A stretch of DNA of 64,000 nt from Zeugodacus cucurbitae (lineage: Eukaryota; Arthropoda; Insecta; Diptera; Tephritidae), in NCBI RefSeq assembly GCF_028554725.1, contig NC_071671.1, positions 20,583,501 to 20,647,500 of the forward strand, read 5' to 3'. Positions 11,008-22,466 of the stretch are shown here, in pieces (position 1 is the stretch's first letter; each line of letters starts with the position of its first letter). The translations under genes and the position numbers were made by a program. The notes under the pieces were generated by a model. It was not told where the DNA came from and made no database searches. It worked only from the letters and a program-made list of their open reading frames with translations.

Positions 11008-12926
11008 CGAATTTCATATTAAACAATATTTTTTATTGTAATTGACTGAAACTATGAATTGTTAATGGCGATGAAGATCAGATAGAGCATAGCATTTTTA
11101 AACGGTTTTATCGAAATAAATGTAGGATCTGATAAACGATTAATATATTATATTTATTTTGCCTTAGAAACCACAAGAAATATATTTTTTTATAAATCTT
11201 CAGGAGTTTCTGCATATTTTGGGAAAATAAATATTAAATATAAGCTCTTATGGTTCGTTTTGTATCGAAATATATTTGGAAAAGTTGAAATAATTTTACT
11301 GATTTTTAAATCAAATACATCTGGTATCACTATTAATCATATTGAAGACGCCCATTCTAGATAGTTTTATCAAAAGTGTTTTAATTTTTTTTCTTCTTTT
11401 CTAACTTTAAAAGCAAAAGTACATAATTACACTATATAATCTCTCCTCCTTAACATTGTCGTCGATTAGACCATAACTGATCGCGCCAGCCTCATCACTA
11501 TATGTACTAGTGTTCAATGGTGACATTATATATACTGTGGTCCTGTAGAGCTAATGCTTTTTTAATTAACAGTGCCTGATTTGGGTTTGTCCAACTCACA
11601 TAAGACCCAATATATTATTTAAAAAGCCAGAATGTTATATCAATGTCAGAGGTCGCGTCCACTATGTAGATCTGTGAGATGGTTTCCAGAAGCCAAATTT
11701 TGATTGATTTTGATAGTTTACCTTTGAACTCACTATAATGTCTTGAATATGGCAGATGATTGTTATCACACTATCATAAGTAGAATTCAATCGAAAATAT
11801 TACACTTGTTCATTTGATGCAATAGAAGTTGTAGGATTTTGTTAGTTCTCACTAAAGAATCGAAGTTGACTGAAGAACTTAAGAGTTTGCCTACAGGACA
11901 ATCTATGGTTCGAGATCTATTAGTCTATTAATTATGCCAAATCATTGCTTGGACTCTCATTTCCGTATGATTTCCTCAGAGAATGAACAAAAATGTTTTT
12001 TGTTAGATTGCCGCAGTTACCGGGGGTTTTTAGCCGATTCTGGCGGCTGTTCCAACTTGCTATTAATTGGGGTAATTCTGAATTAACCTGTAATTGCGAG
12101 TTCATTATGATACCCTGACGAATCGTTTGAAATGTCTAAACATTAAATTATTCAAATCAAAACATAAAAGTATTCTATTTTTAACTTAATTATATCTCTG
12201 CGACGTTTTAAAAATTTTGTGCCGCTCTGCTAACAGAACAAGATCAAGATTTCAAATTATTAAAATTTCTAAGTAATATTTTATTTCGTTTGTGGTAAAT
12301 TTCGTGATTTTCATATCATGGATGGATGGCTACAAAACTTGATTATTTTATTCTCGGTGGAATTATTTCTCAGCTGACAAGTTCGCACACAATGTGTTTC
12401 GGTCACTCGTATCATTCAATCGAGGAACACTTATGAGACTGTTAAAACCTTCGTTGAACAACATCATGATCTGAGTCCCAAAAAATTGCAGGTACTGCTA
12501 GTTCTAACGCTTATAAGAGTTACAGAGTACCTATTGTTTCGTTTATATTAGAATCATCATGAAACCTTTAACCTTTACAATGAATGAATTATTAATTTCT
12601 AAATTCGAATTATTTTTAAATCTATTATGTATTTTTGATATTGCTCCACCTGTTGCACGCGTTTATTTAGCATATTTCCTTTTTATTGACCTATTTATGA
12701 CCGAATTTCATGATTCCTTTCAATTTTTAGCGCAAATTTCCGCACTGTAATGGCTGTCTTGACCATTTTTAACTACAAACATATGTCTATTAGTTTGTTT
12801 TTTTTTTATATTTGAACAGCAACAATTTGTAAATTGAAAGTGTAAATTGACAAAGACTCATTTACTTGAATGATGAAATCACACACAGACAAAATTCAGA
12901 CATTTTCATTCAAATATATAGTTTAT
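11008..12926. other. AT-rich non-coding stretch
   Basis: No gene or mobile element recognised. If the splice donor at 11001/11002 is real, this would be intron. Short open frames such as 12559-12750 show no domain. Confidence 0.5.
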
Positions 12927-12932
12927 GCTTGT

Positions 12933-13741
12933 TTTCATTGGGGAGATTTTTTTTATGTGGTGGGTCCCAAGCCCTACGCACAACCGCAGAAGCGGGCTTC
13001 GCCTTCTCACTTTAGCTCGCCTCCAAACGGATGTCTGTTAGCTACCCAGGGGATACTTGGTCTAAAACCGGAAGTCGTGAGCTGCTTGAGTCATATGCAA
13101 AAGAATCGTTCCTGACCACTCCCAAGTGAATGGAAATCAGAAACTTTCCTTCTACATATGACTCCACCAACAATGTCAGCCTTGAAATCCAACGCAGAAT
13201 CACTCTTGCCAACAGGTGCTACTTTGGACTGAGTAGGCAATTGAAAAGTAAAGTCCTCTCTCGACGAACCAAAATCAAACTCTATAAGTCGCTCATTATT
13301 CCCCTCCTGATGTATGGCGCTGAAGCGTGGACGATGACAACATCCCATGAGACGACTCTTGTGGTTTATTTATGGTCCTCTAAACATTGGCAACGGCGAA
13401 TACCGCAGACGATGGAACGATGAGCTGTACGATTTATACGACGACATTGACATAGTTCAGCGAATAAAAAGACAGCGGCTACGCTGGCTAGGTCATGTTG
13501 TACGGATAGAAGAAAAAACTCCAGCTCTGAAAGTATTCGATGCAGTACTCGCTGGAGGAAGCCGCGGAAGAGGGAGACCTCCACTCCGATGGAAGGACCA
13601 AGTGCAAAGTGACCTGGCTTCACTTGGTGTTTCCAGTTGGCGCCAAAAAGCAAAAAGGAGGAATGAGTGGCGCGCTCTGGTGGATTCGGCTATAATCGCT
13701 TAAAGCGGTTCCTACGCCAAATATATATATATATATATATA
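12933..13741 (+). mobile_element. RTE-like LINE copy A with inverted 5' segment
   Basis: The right part (about 13165-13741) is the 3' end of an RTE-like LINE in plus orientation, ending in a (TA)n tail. The left part (about 12933-13165) is the element's 5' UTR in the opposite orientation: it matches, in the same reading direction, the 5' end of the minus-strand copy F at about 38390-38520, down to the terminal CTTCTACATATGACTCCA. The element's 5' terminus therefore abuts the 3' segment, with CCA shared at the join. A short direct repeat GCTTGT (12927-12932 and 13742-13747) may be the target duplication. This is the arrangement produced by twin priming. Confidence 0.85.
13166..13703 (+). pseudogene. 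RTE-like ORF, C-terminal fragment (copy A)
   Basis: The C-terminal domain downstream of the reverse transcriptase: NNVSLEIQRRITLANRCYFG, KIKLYKSLIIPLLMYGAEAW, then after a frameshift near 13355-13375 IYGPLNIGNGEYRRRWNDEL, RIKRQRLRWLGHVVRIEEK and GGSRGRGRPPLRWKDQV. The stop is at 13701-13703 (TAA). There is no endonuclease and no catalytic YADD box, so it is a dead fragment. It is most like copies B and G, with which it shares the (TA)n tail. Confidence 0.9.
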
Positions 13742-13747
13742 GCTTGT

Positions 13748-15658
13748 GCACTTAATATATGTATGTTTGTATATATATAAAATCAATAATACTTCGCTAT
13801 TTGCATACAACGTTGTTACTATGAATTTCCCTCCTCTGTGGTCCGATCTACCACATTCAGTGTATAGTAAGGTGTGAAATTTTACTGAGATGATAAAAAA
13901 TCGTTATATGCAAATGCATACACATTTTTAATTTTACAGCCATACATGCAACGTAAATATGTATGGCTGTTTGCATTCCACAAAAAAAAAAATTAAAACG
14001 AAAAAAAGTTGTTTAACACGTCTGTGTAATAAGCGGTAAATATTTGCTTTCCTATAACAATGTTCTTAAATTATGCAGTAATATTTCGAAGTTACGTAAT
14101 GTAATTTTTCAAAGTTAATCTATAAGGGGAGATGGTGTGGTATTTTACACGTTAATTCCTAATTTGGTGGAATGTAAAACTTTTCCAAATTCACAACTTT
14201 CCCAATATTAAACACCGAGTAGGACTTCATAACCCTATATGATTCTTGGTAGAAATAATTTGTTGATTTTCCTGTCGATTTGAGCAACTTTACTTCGAAC
14301 AATTCTGGCAAGACTTTCCGAAATTTTTTTTTCTAGGTGCATGATAACTCTTTCTCGAGTTTTTTTTTGGAGAATTTTTACTCTATCGATCCATTCTGGA
14401 GACTTAGCCTCATTGACAGCTTAATTTTTATCATTATTGCTTCGATGTTAATTATTATATATATATCTTCAGTACTATCTGAAGGTAACTGACCAACATT
14501 TGAAAGAAGTACTGCTAATATATCAGCAGTTCTTTCACCGAACTTTCAATATTTAAATTTTTTAATTTTTTTAGTTAAACTCATACTAATAAATCCTGGA
14601 TTAATCTAAATCTGAATTCGTTCCGATTACGTAAGCGTTACAAGACTAGGAACATTTTCTCCTTGATTCTTTGTATATCATGTTTATTCTCACACATGGC
14701 CATCAATTAGCTTTCGATGTTGTTTCAACAAGATTCATTAGAAAATAAATTCCTTGAGTTATTGAGAACTAATCTGAATAAGAAATCTCTCCCATCCAGG
14801 TGAACTATGTAGTTTTATCAATTGCCGTAGCAGATTGCAGAGGAGCTTGAGATTCTTGGTTGATATATGTGGAATTAGTACAAAATATTTCCGGAATTTT
14901 GTTTTGATACCACAATGGACTTATTAATAATTTTTCGTTTTCGATGTTCCCATCGAAAGTCCAATTAGTAGAACGCTAATCAGCACATTATGACCACAAC
15001 AAAAGCGAAATTTCAGGGGATTTTCCATTGTATGACGTTTTCTCAATATCTTGGATACAATAACAAAGTTTCCAACCTATTTTTTGCAATTTACAAGCTA
15101 TTATTACCACAAACCACTAAAATCGAATACTACGCTCTTTATTAGTCAGTAGCGCTTTCATAGTGAATGAAAATATATTTTTTATTTTTAAAATTTTTTT
15201 GCAACCAAAATATGCAAAAAGATATAAAAGCACTGTAATAAGGAAATTAATAAATATTCACAACAAAACACAATAACAACAATAATTACAACAGCAAAAA
15301 AGCAATAACGCAAACTATTGTAAGCTACAAAAATCAACAAACATAAACAATTGTTTTGCGTAGACAAAGCAGTCAGCGATTTTTTATTGCTCCATTTGTA
15401 AGCAACTTAGACTGGCCTTTTACGTCATCTCATTCAATTGCTTTGCTGTTGTTTGTTTGTGTGGCGCTGCCTCTATTTGTTTTGACTCGTTTGCCTTTTG
15501 GTCGCCATGGCCATGGTCCATTCAGTGATCAGCTGATGGTTATTGATGAAATGGCAGACAAACGTACATTTATGTGTATGTATTTAATCATGCAACAATT
15601 GGAGTACAGATAAGAAAATATACATATTTTGTATATAAATTCATACATTCCAGATCTC
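13748..15658. other. AT-rich non-coding stretch
   Basis: No gene recognised. It holds a short perfect hairpin at 13936-13970 (listed separately), CAA-rich sequence at about 15260-15340 and short open frames (for example 15356-15613) with no family features. Confidence 0.5.
13936..13970. repeat. 12-bp perfect hairpin
   Basis: ACAGCCATACAT (13936-13947) and ATGTATGGCTGT (13959-13970) are perfect reverse complements around an 11-nt loop. Flanks have TTTTTAATTTT upstream and AAAATTAAAAC-like sequence downstream, so the pairing could extend imperfectly. It could be a small transposon end, a transcribed hairpin or chance. Confidence 0.6.
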
Positions 15659-16362
15659 CGAGGGCTGATATATATATTTCTGTCCTAATAATGAAAATAG
15701 GAATATTTATCAACGAAAATGGTTTTATTGTTTTTCAAAATATTCTCCATCAAGATTTACACACTTTTGCATGCGCACAAACTAATTTTCGAAGTACTTT
15801 TTTTGAGCCTTTTTTGGAGCTATAGGCAAATTGTGCGGGATCCAACGAGAACAAACCGTTTTTAAGGCCAGGCGTTCATCAATATCCAAAGTATGCTGGT
15901 GGCATGCCTCTATCTGAAGGTATGTTACATGACGGTCTTGCATTATCAGTTCACGTACGGCATCGATGTTTTCTGGCACAACGGCTGTTTTTAGACGACC
16001 TTCACGGAATTCGTCTTTGAACGAGCGTCTGCCACGATTGAATTCTTTGTACCAGTTTTTCACAGTGCTATAGGATGGTGCTTCATAGTCGTACAATGAT
16101 TTTAGTTCATCGAAGCACTCTTGTCGCGATAATCCACGTCGAAAGTTGTGAAAAATGATCGCACGAAAATGTTCACGAGTTAATTCCATTTTTGGCCGAA
16201 ATGAATTTTTTAATTCCCTGTAAATAAAACAATTCACGATTAAATGACAAAACGTTCTGAGTGATGTTATGCTAAAAAATGTCAAACTTTCCAATGGAAA
16301 TGTCAGATTGCACCTGGCAACACTTAGTGTTGCCTAGGCCAGAAATATATATAGCAGCCCTC
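15659..16362 (-). mobile_element. Internally deleted mariner (mellifera-like)
   Basis: Ends match as inverted repeats: CGAGGGCTG then TATATATTTCTG and CCT at 15659-15686, and the complement at about 16335-16362 (CGAGGGCTGC then TATATATTTCTGGCCT read from the right). The right flank begins TA, but the left flank is TC, so the TA target duplication is not preserved. At 704 bp it is about half the normal mariner length. The protein remnant matches the N-terminal half of mellifera-subfamily mariners (from memory of the family). The missing part holds the whole catalytic domain, so the copy is non-autonomous. Confidence 0.8.
15784..16189 (-). pseudogene. Mariner transposase, N-terminal fragment
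   Basis: The Met at 16189 starts MELTREHFRAIIFHNFRRGL, the helix-turn-helix DNA-binding start of a mellifera-like mariner transposase, followed by a second helix-turn-helix (SYSTVKNWYKEFNRGRRS) and the linker with VVPENIDAVRELIMQDRHVT. After YLQIEACHQHTLDIDERLAL the frame has lost a short block and then continues SRWIPHNLPIAPKKA before ending. None of the three catalytic Asp residues is present. A 35-residue upstream extension in the same frame is probably untranslated leader. Confidence 0.85.
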
Positions 16363-16369
16363 GTATTAT

Positions 16370-16614
16370 AGTTGTATATACAGTTCTCTCTAATATCTCT
16401 ATAGATACTTCCACAAACGCCAGGCTATAGGTTTTTAAAGTGCACAGAAAATTGATTTTATATTTATTCTTCGCATTCTATGATATCTTTTGTATGGTCA
16501 TCACACTGCTCTGCAAACTTCGCAATATTTCTGCATTATTGTGCATACAATATTTTTCAAAATCGTATTTGATTTGTATATAATTAAAAAAAAATCAAAG
16601 TATATTTTAAACTA
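16370..16614. other. Short AT-rich spacer
   Basis: Nothing recognised between the deleted mariner and the target duplication of RTE-like copy B. Confidence 0.5.
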
Positions 16615-16627
16615 ACTCTGGTATATA

Positions 16628-18416
16628 TATATATATATATATATTTGGCGTAGGAACCGCTTTAAGCGATTATAGCCGAATCCACCAGAGCGCGCCACTC
16701 ATTCCTCCTTTTTGCTTTTTGGCGCCAACTGGAAACACCAAGTGAAGCCAGGTCACTTTGCACTTGGTCTTTCCACCGGAGTGGAGGTCGTCCTCTTCCG
16801 CGGCTTCCTCCAGCGGGTACTGCATCGAATACTTTCAGAGCTGGAGTGTTTTCTTCCATCCGTACAACATGACCTAGCCAGCGTAGCCGCTGTCTTTTTA
16901 TTCGCTGAACTATGTCAATGTCGTCGTATAAATCGTACAGCTCATCGTTCCATCGTCTGCGGTATTCGCCGTTGCCAATGTTTAGAGGACCATAAATCTT
17001 GCGCAAAACCTTTCTCTCGAAAACCCCAAGAGTCGTCTCATCGGATGTTGTCATCGTCCACGCTTCAGCGCCATACATCAGGACGGGAATAATGAGCGAC
17101 TTATAGAGTTTGATTTTGGTTCGTCGAGAGAGGACTTTACTTTTCAATTGCCTACTCAGTCCAAAGTAGCACCTGTTGGCAAGAGTGATTCTGCGTTGGA
17201 TTTCAAGGCTGACATTGTTGGTGTTGTTAATGCTGGTTCCCAGATAAACGAAATTATCTACAACTTCAAAGTTATGACTGTCAACAGTGACGTGGGAGCC
17301 AAGACGCGAGTGCGCTGACTGTTTGTTTGATGACAGGAGATATTTCGTCTTGTCCTCATTCACCACCAGACCCATACGCTTCGCTTCTTTATCTAGTCTG
17401 GAAAACGCAGAACAAACGGCGCGGTTGTTGCTTCCGATGATATCAATATCATCGGCATACGCCAGGAGCTGTACACTCTTGTAGAAGATTGTACCCTCTC
17501 TATTTAGTTCTGCAGCTCGTATTATTTTTTCCAGCAATAGATTGAAGAAGTCGCACGATAGTGAGTCACCCTGTCTGAAGCCTCGTTTGGTATCGAACGG
17601 CTCGGAGAGGTCCTTCCCGATCCTGACGGAGCTTTTGGTGTTGCTCAACGTCAGCTTACATAGCCGTATTAGTTTTGCAGGGATACCAAATTCAGACATC
17701 GCGGCATAAAGGCAGCTCCTTTTCGTGCTATCGAAGGCAGCTTTAAAATCGATAAAAAGATGGTGGGTATCGATTCTTCTCTCTCGGGTCTTTTCCAAGA
17801 TTTGGCGCATGGTGAATATCTGGTCCATTGTAGATTTTCCAGGTCTAAAGCCACACTGATAAGGTCCAATCAGTTCGTTGACGATGGGCTTTAGTCTTTC
17901 ACACAATACGCTCGACAAAACCTTATATGCGATATTGAGGAGACTTATACCACGGTAGTTGGCGCAGATTGTGGGGTCTCCCTTCTTATGGATTGGGCAG
18001 AGCACACTAAGATTCCAATCGTCAGGCATGCTTTCTTCCGACCATATTCTACAAAGAAGCTGATGCATGCACCTTATCAGTTCTTCGCCGCCGTATTTGA
18101 ATAGCTCGGCCGGTAATCCATCGGCCCCCGCCGCTTTGTTGTTCTTCAAGCGGGTAATTGCTATTCGAATTTCTTCATGGTCGGGTAATGGAACATCTAT
18201 TCCATCGTCATCGATTGGGGAATCGGGTTCGCCATCTCCTGGTGTTGTACTTTCACTGCCATTGAGCAGGTCGGAGAAGTGTTCCCTCCATAATCCCAGT
18301 GTGCTCTGGACATCCGTTACCAGATTACCTTCTCGGTCCCTACATGATAATGCTCCGGTCTTGAAACCTTCTGTTAATCGCCTCATCTTTTCATAAAATT
18401 TTCGAGCATTACCCTC
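16628..18416 (-). mobile_element. RTE-like LINE copy B, 5'-truncated
   Basis: A minus-strand copy with a (TA)n tail at 16628-16645 and truncation at 18416. A 13-bp perfect target duplication, ACTCTGGTATATA, lies at 16615-16627 and 18417-18429, which fixes both ends. The copy holds the full reverse transcriptase and C-terminal region in one open frame but no endonuclease. The last bases of the duplication (TATATA) are the same unit as the tail. Confidence 0.95.
16662..18416 (-). pseudogene. RTE-like reverse transcriptase ORF, open but 5'-truncated
   Basis: The longest open frame of the RTE-like family here, 574 aa from an internal Met at 18386, with open codons (RKFYEK) continuing upstream to the truncation, so that Met is not the true start. 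The reverse transcriptase copies element RNA into DNA at a nicked target. Motif KNNKAAGADGLPAELF is at about residues 81-96, motif A FIDFKAAFD at 211-219 (D213), RQGDSLS at 271-277 and the catalytic YADD at 310-313. The C-terminal part holds KIKLYKSLIIPVLMYGAEAW and a basic RIKRQRLRWLGHVVRMEEN segment. The apurinic-type endonuclease that normally precedes it is lost, so the copy cannot move by itself. In annotated fly genomes such proteins are often misnamed craniofacial development protein 2-like. Confidence 0.93.
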
Positions 18417-18429
18417 ACTCTGGTATATA

Positions 18430-21400
18430 CTCGATGAATTTTAGGGGTGAAGTTAACAAATAGGTATTGATGTTATCTTCAAGACTTTTCAGGAATACAA
18501 ACAAATATTTTTAAAACTTATATGCATCATTAACATCATCTATAAGAACTTTCTTAAAGACTGTTTTGATAAGTTCAATGCTGATGATTAATGATTCGAG
18601 TATCCACAAAGCTTCTGATTCTGAAAGACACTTCTGGAAAACTATGAATAATATTTTCTAATTATTCTTTATGACATAGTTTTAAATATTTAAGATTAAC
18701 ACAGGCACATCAAAATTGAAACCTAATTTCTACAAATTTACTACGACTTCTGCTTCTTCATAAATCTTTCTCTATTAACTCATATTTGTTGAATACCAAG
18801 CTATTGTACTGTAGCTGTTTGTTTAAAATCTAACAATATCAGAGCTCGGCAGACTTAGATGGCATTCTTATCTAGTTAAATCTATATCGCTAGATCTATG
18901 TAAAACAAAATTCATCAGCATCAGCAGCTATCAAATTTGGGAAGTGTATAGTGCACTGATGGTTCTTGGCCAGGATTATTTGGATCGTCTCGTAGACATG
19001 GTCAACCCGAGATCATAACACAACACAAAATAATATCATACTTTGCTACAATTGTATATAGCATCGGCGGTCAAGTGCTCTTTCTCTCTCTCTCTTGTAT
19101 TCTACTCTCTTTCTGAGCTGATTGAGGCTCATATTTCTAGATTATGTTTTTATACCATTATCATGGTACGCGCTGTGTGACGACATTGCTAAATTAGAAG
19201 AATAAACAATATTGATTAATTTGAATTATTTCAAGGAGTTTTGGATCTTTAATAAAGGGAAAGGAAGACTTCAGATGCAATGATTAAATGCAATTATTAT
19301 ATACTGAAATCAAAAGGGTGCTGCAAAACGATCTAAGCTTGTGAAAAGTTTCAAATGAAGTTATATTTTAGAGATTGGTATTTTTCTTTCAGTCGCCTTA
19401 AATATCCAGCGAACATAGTTAGGAGTTTTCTTATCACCTTCTCATTTAATCTTGGAAAAGGAGAGTACGTAACTCCGAAAACCTAAATCTGGACTACATA
19501 CTTCTCCTTGCATCTATTTGACTAATTGGTAGTCCTCCTACGATCCATATATGTAATTATATTTACAGAATAATTATTTTGGTTCGAATTAGAAAATTTA
19601 CGAGGAAGTACCGGAAGTACAAGGTTAGCTGGAGAACCCTGTCGAACTTGCTCATTCAAGACTATAAGACGGTCGTAAAGTAAATTTTTGAAACTATTTT
19701 TTAGTGATCTTGGCATAAAAAAGTATTGGTTTTAACAGCTACGGACAGCGCAACAAGCCAATAAATGCAAACAATAGCAGAAAAAATCACTGTGCAACGA
19801 AATAACAACAAAATGAAAGTGTAGTAAACAAACAAAGCAAACACATAGCTGGGCAGCTAAGCGTATCGGTAAACGTGCATTGCACTGCAGCGTGTTACTG
19901 AAGGTAACGGGAATGAAAAGAGCACAAATTGGTGAAAATGTACAACTTGAACAGCAATAAAGTAAATGTAGTTCGTGAATTTACGCAGAAACATACATAT
20001 ATTTATCAATATATATACAGACATTTGAATTAATAATGTAGGTAATCCCAAAATTTTGGGGGAAAATTTCCTAGATAATAATTCAACTAATTTAACTTTT
20101 TAGTTGATCGAGAGACTCTCTCACTCTGACTCAATTTCATCCAGAAACTCTTCAAATCATATTTCCATAGTGATCCAGAATTGAGAAGCCCTTAAATTAA
20201 TTTTTTGGTCTATAAATGTGTTCTGAAAATCATAGTTCCACAATAATCCATCTTAAAAAAAAACAGTGATCTAAGTGATGTAAAAACTTTTTATTTCATA
20301 TTTTCTAGGGAATTAATTTCCAAAATCTCCTATTTTTATCATTCCGAACAGCTGAAGTAACTTCAGTGTAACTTCGATGTCTTTCGAAGAAGTTCACTGC
20401 CTATAAAATTGGGTTATACCGTTCTATACTATCTTAAAAACTGTATAAAGGTGTGATCAAATTCATACTGACTTCGGACAACACATTTTTGTAGCAACAA
20501 GTGTAGAGTATTATCAGATTCAAAAAAAAAAAAAAAAATCGTACACCACTTTTTAAATAAAAAATTCTCTAGTCTTACTCCTAGTTGCCTAGGACATATA
20601 AGATATCAGCTAAATATCATCTACTACTCTTTTCCATATATAAATGATTACAAATTAATTATTCGGCATACAATGCTCTTGATTAAGTGGTATTTTCGGT
20701 ATCTATCTAGTCTAAGTAAAAATTCCTAATAGAGTGCCAAATCAAATCCCGAAATGTTATAATCAATATTGATTGACCACTAATAACTAATAGACACTAA
20801 TAAAGCCGAAATTCAAGTAGTGCACTCGTTATTCCACCACTCAACACATATAAATATTTACTTGTTTTGTTGTTTGCCGTCTTTTTGTTTGCCTCTCATT
20901 TGTTCGTTACTCGCAGAGTCCACCAGTCAGATTGTGACTGGAAATTTGAGCTTTATTTGTGTCTTTTCAACATATACTCCAAAATTTGCTAATGGCCGAG
21001 AATGAAAGCAGTCTACACCAATGCAAAAAGTTTGTAGGTCATGGGGCAATTCAAAATTTAAAGCCCATTCAGTGAAGTTCATTGTCTTTGGTCTCCAGCA
21101 TAGTATTGACATTTTAAAGCAGGATAAGAATTAGATACATTTGGACTTCAGTTTATTATGCTTAGTTTACTACTAATCTAAAATAGGTCGTTCTTTGGCG
21201 GGTTTTTACATAAAATAACTGTTTTGACAATTATTCATTGAATTCAGAACCATCACTCGATATAATGCCGATATAATACTACTCATTATGATAACTGGAA
21301 GAATTTTGATGCTTATTCGGTAAATATCGCACTAAATGTGGATTACAGATGTATATAAGAGAACACAACAAAACCGGACAGAAAGTTCGCAACAAGCAAC

Positions 21401-21449
21401 ATGTGACATGTACTCTACAAATTTGTGCTACTAAAGAGTTCATGCGAGC
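18430..21449. other. AT-rich non-coding stretch
   Basis: No gene or bounded element recognised. A short CT-rich run lies at 19078-19100 and CAA/AAC-rich sequence at about 19740-19850. Small open frames (for example 19522-19716, 20820-21005) have no domain. Confidence 0.5.
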
Positions 21450-21469
21450 CAAATAAAAATTGGCTCTCG

Positions 21470-22466
21470 CAATAAATTATACTCTCGCAATTTATTGAGA
21501 AAACACACAATTTGACTCATATATTTGGCATAAGGCACTGCGTTCGTCATGTTCGTTATCCGAAACCTTGAAAAGTTATAGTCCGATTTCGAAAATTTTT
21601 CCAAAATTTTTGTCACCTCACCACACCACAAACTTTGTGCAAAGTTTTATTTCGCTATATTCATTGGTTCTAATGAATATATTATAAAGTGAAGGAATTC
21701 GATGGAATATAAAATTGAGTTATATGTCAAGCAGGCGTGGTTGCTAACCGATCTCTCATTCATTTTTCATGCATGTTATCAGGGTGTCAAGAAAATATTA
21801 TGTACCGAATTTCATTGAAATCGGTCGAGTAGTTCCTGAGATATGGTTTTTGACCCATAAGTGGGCGAAGCCAAGCCCATTTTCCATTTTGTAAAAAAAT
21901 CTGAGTGCAACTCTCTCTGCCATTTCTTCTGTAATTGTAATTGTATTGTATTCTGTAAATATAATTGTGTTTCTGACGTTTTTAGTTAGTGAGTTACTCA
22001 CTTTTAGTAATTTGCAACATAACCTTTGTATGGGAGGTGGGCGTGGTTATAATCCGATTTCTTCCATTTTTGGACTAAATAAAGAAGTGGATAAAAGAAA
22101 CGACTGCAGAAAGTTTAGTTTCTATAGCTAAATTGGTTTTCGAGAACGCCCACTTCCCCAAAAGAATTACATACATTACATATGCCCCTCCCTTTTATGG
22201 CTTAGCTATGACCCTCTATGTGTTTTAATTTTTCACCATTTTGTGGTCGTGGGCGTGGCAGTGGTCCGATTTCACCTATTTTTAATACCAACCTCCTCTG
22301 GGTGCTAAGGAATATGTGTACCAAGTTTTTATGATATCCCAATTTGTGCTCAAGTTATCCGTTACATGGACAGACGGACGGACGGATAGACAGGGATTTT
22401 AACTTTTTTTATGTGAACAAAACTATAATATGTCCTCTCATAGCAACTTTGTTGCGAGAGTACAAT
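21470..22466 (+). mobile_element. HINE-like interspersed repeat (ACTCTCGCAA family), copy 1
   Basis: It begins TATACTCTCGCAATTTATTG and ends at a hairpin, CTCTCATAGCAACTTTGTTG followed by CGAGAGTAC (about 22436-22463). It contains degenerate phrases shared with copies 2, 3 and the one at the right window edge: GTGTTTCTGACGTTTTTAGT, GAGTTACTCACTTTTAGTA, the GGCGTGG blocks, and a (GTCY)n-type microsatellite (GACAGACGGACGGACGGATAG, near 22368-22390). No coding capacity is visible. The architecture of hairpin plus GTCY microsatellite resembles mini-me/DINE-1-type, Helentron-associated repeats (family knowledge); the assignment is an inference. Confidence 0.6.

Noticed and set aside
16712..17092. 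Plus-strand open frames opposite RTE-like copies (also 33738-34049, 36185-36538, 60023-60376)
   Set aside because: They recur opposite every copy because the sense strand is a reverse transcriptase gene; they are antisense shadows.
19578..19592. GGTTCGAAT-like B box suggesting a tRNA or SINE
   Set aside because: No A box at the right distance and no cloverleaf could be drawn.
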